Origin: Patescibacteria group bacterium
GTDB lineage: Bacteria > Patescibacteriota > Dojkabacteria > JAKAPS01 > JAJZLI01
Reading direction: 5' to 3'
Length of the DNA stretch: 6,961 nucleotides
NCBI GenBank assembly: GCA_023380695.1
Contig: JAMCRT010000038.1
Location: forward strand, 1 to 6,961
Within the stretch, counting starts at the first letter, position 1; each line of letters starts with the position of its first letter. The position numbers and the translations under genes were made by a program. Shown piece after piece: positions 6,417-6,961 of this stretch. Below the pieces are notes generated by a model. The model saw only the letters and a program-made list of their open reading frames with translations. It ran no database searches and had not been told where the DNA came from.

Positions 6417-6928
6417 CCCTCCAAATTATCACTAGGATTTAGTTTAAATTCATCATTTATTAAAGATACCTTTACTCCTGATACTGGACCTTCAAATGGT
6501 AATCCCAATAAAGATAAAGCAAGAGATACTGCATTTACTGAAACTACAACAGGATCATTTTCTTTATCATATGATAATACATTCACAACTACCTGTATTT
6601 CTGATCTAAAATCTTCTTTAAATAAGGGTCTTATTGATCTATCAATAATTCTTGCTTTTAATATTTCATCAGAAGAAGGTCTTCCTTCCCTTTTTATAAA
6701 TCTAGATGAAGATATAAGACCACTAGCATATAACTTTTCCTTATATTCAATAGTAAGTGGAAAAAATCCTGGAATTTCTTTGGAATTTGATACTATTACA
6801 GTAACCAATACTGCTGTATCTCCCATTTTTGCAAATACTGATGAATGTGCTTGAGGTGCCAGTCTTCCACTCTCAAAAGAAAATTTTACTCCATCTATTA
6901 CACCTTCTTTATATATAACTTCTTTCAT
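6368..6928 (-). CDS. pnp: Polynucleotide phosphorylase, N-terminal part in artefactually inverted orientation
   Basis: PNPase degrades RNA 3' to 5' with phosphate in the cytoplasm and normally has about 700 residues; only the first ~181 genuine residues are present. They cover the first RNase PH domain. 'FSFESGRLAPQAHSSVFAKMG' type sequence opens it (about residues 16-36, with the SGRLAPQA core). 'FFPLTIEYKEKLYASG' lies at about 55-70, 'SRFIKREGRPSSDE' at about 75-88, and 'ARIIDRSIRPLF' at about 92-103. 'DPVVVSVNAVSLALSLLGLPFEG' lies near 124-146 (VNAVSLALSLLG core). The final residues DECA and the stop come from the mirrored copy beyond the junction at 6386/6387. Read literally the gene faces rpsO, but its upstream sequence is a mirrored rpsO end, so in the genome it almost certainly follows rpsO in the same direction. 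The SRFIKREGRPS wording, rather than GGFFKREGRP, recalls Patescibacteria. Confidence 0.9.
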   Translation of the reverse strand: MKEVIYKEGVIDGVKFSFESGRLAPQAHSSVFAKMGDTAVLVTVIVSNSKEIPGFFPLTIEYKEKLYASGLISSSRFIKREGRPSSDEILKARIIDRSIRPLFKEDFRSEIQVVVNVLSYDKENDPVVVSVNAVSLALSLLGLPFEGPVSGVKVSLINDEFKLNPSDNLEGQSPLNMFISSTDECA

Positions 6929-6961
6929 TTCTTCAAACCTAATTTTCCTATTAAAACAGAG
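6836..6961 (-). repeat. Right arm of the 126-bp inverted repeat, flush with the window end
   Basis: This is the exact reverse complement of 6261-6386, without mismatch. The arm reaches the last base, so the true length could be greater if the source contig continues. Perfect identity, including third codon positions, means the duplication is very recent or artefactual. Confidence 0.97.
6925..6961 (-). pseudogene. rpsO: Inverted copy of the rpsO 3' end
   Basis: The last 37 bases encode, on the minus strand, the final 11 residues of S15 (SVLIGKLGLKK) and its TGA, overlapping the minus-strand pnp ATG exactly as in the plus-strand copy. It is identical to 6261-6297 in inverse orientation and is cut by the window end. 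It is part of the mirrored arm, not a second S15 gene. Confidence 0.9.

Noticed and set aside
6368..6928. Minus-strand pnp as a genuine gene convergent with rpsO
   Set aside because: Its upstream flank is a mirrored rpsO end and its 3' end reads into the mirrored copy, so the orientation is explained by the inverted junction.

Overview
The window is AT-rich bacterial DNA (roughly 30% G+C by eye) that uses the standard code: TGA ends rpsO and the transketolase C-subunit gene at the expected C-termini. Several protein traits recall Candidate Phyla Radiation (Patescibacteria) genomes: a FAD oxidase with 'RSAGTDMSGG' and 'RRESFNLLRG..APFIDD', a transketolase split into two subunits, and a PNPase N-terminus with 'SRFIKREGRPS'. 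This placement rests on remembered family signatures, not on a search, and is moderate at best. TGA as stop argues against the Gracilibacteria/Absconditabacteria code.

Layout. Positions 1-4427 hold a compact minus-strand operon, transcribed right to left: glycerate 2-kinase (DUF4147/MOFRL), transketolase N-subunit, transketolase C-subunit, and a FAD-linked oxidase that runs off the left edge. The last three genes abut or overlap by 4 nt. A divergent intergenic region of 121 bp (4428-4548) separates the operon from a plus-strand gene for a membrane-anchored, PQQ-type seven-repeat beta-propeller protein (4549-5844). After a 159-bp gap comes the conserved rpsO-pnp pair: S15 (6004-6297), with the pnp start overlapping it by 4 nt.

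The right end is not a normal locus. The rpsO 3' end and the first 93 nt of pnp (6261-6386) recur as a perfect 126-bp inverted copy at 6836-6961, which ends flush with the window. In between, pnp appears in reverse orientation. This is the pattern left by an inverted template-switch chimera during multiple displacement amplification of a single cell, or by a fold-back misassembly at a contig end. pnp can be rebuilt to about residue 181 from the minus-strand copy, but its apparent orientation should not be trusted.

How the genes work together. Glycerate 2-kinase feeds glycerate into lower glycolysis as 2-phosphoglycerate. The split transketolase interconverts pentose, triose and hexose phosphates. 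The FAD oxidase probably oxidises a 2-hydroxy acid. Co-transcription suggests a small carbon-salvage module, but no substrate can be assigned from sequence. Two operon genes carry the same promoter-like layout, TAGACA-N18-TATAAT/TATTAT with the ATG only 6-7 nt beyond the -10 box. Strong Shine-Dalgarno sequences are generally absent. Leaderless or SD-independent initiation may therefore be common in this organism.

No CRISPR array, tRNA, rRNA, insertion sequence or defence cassette was seen.
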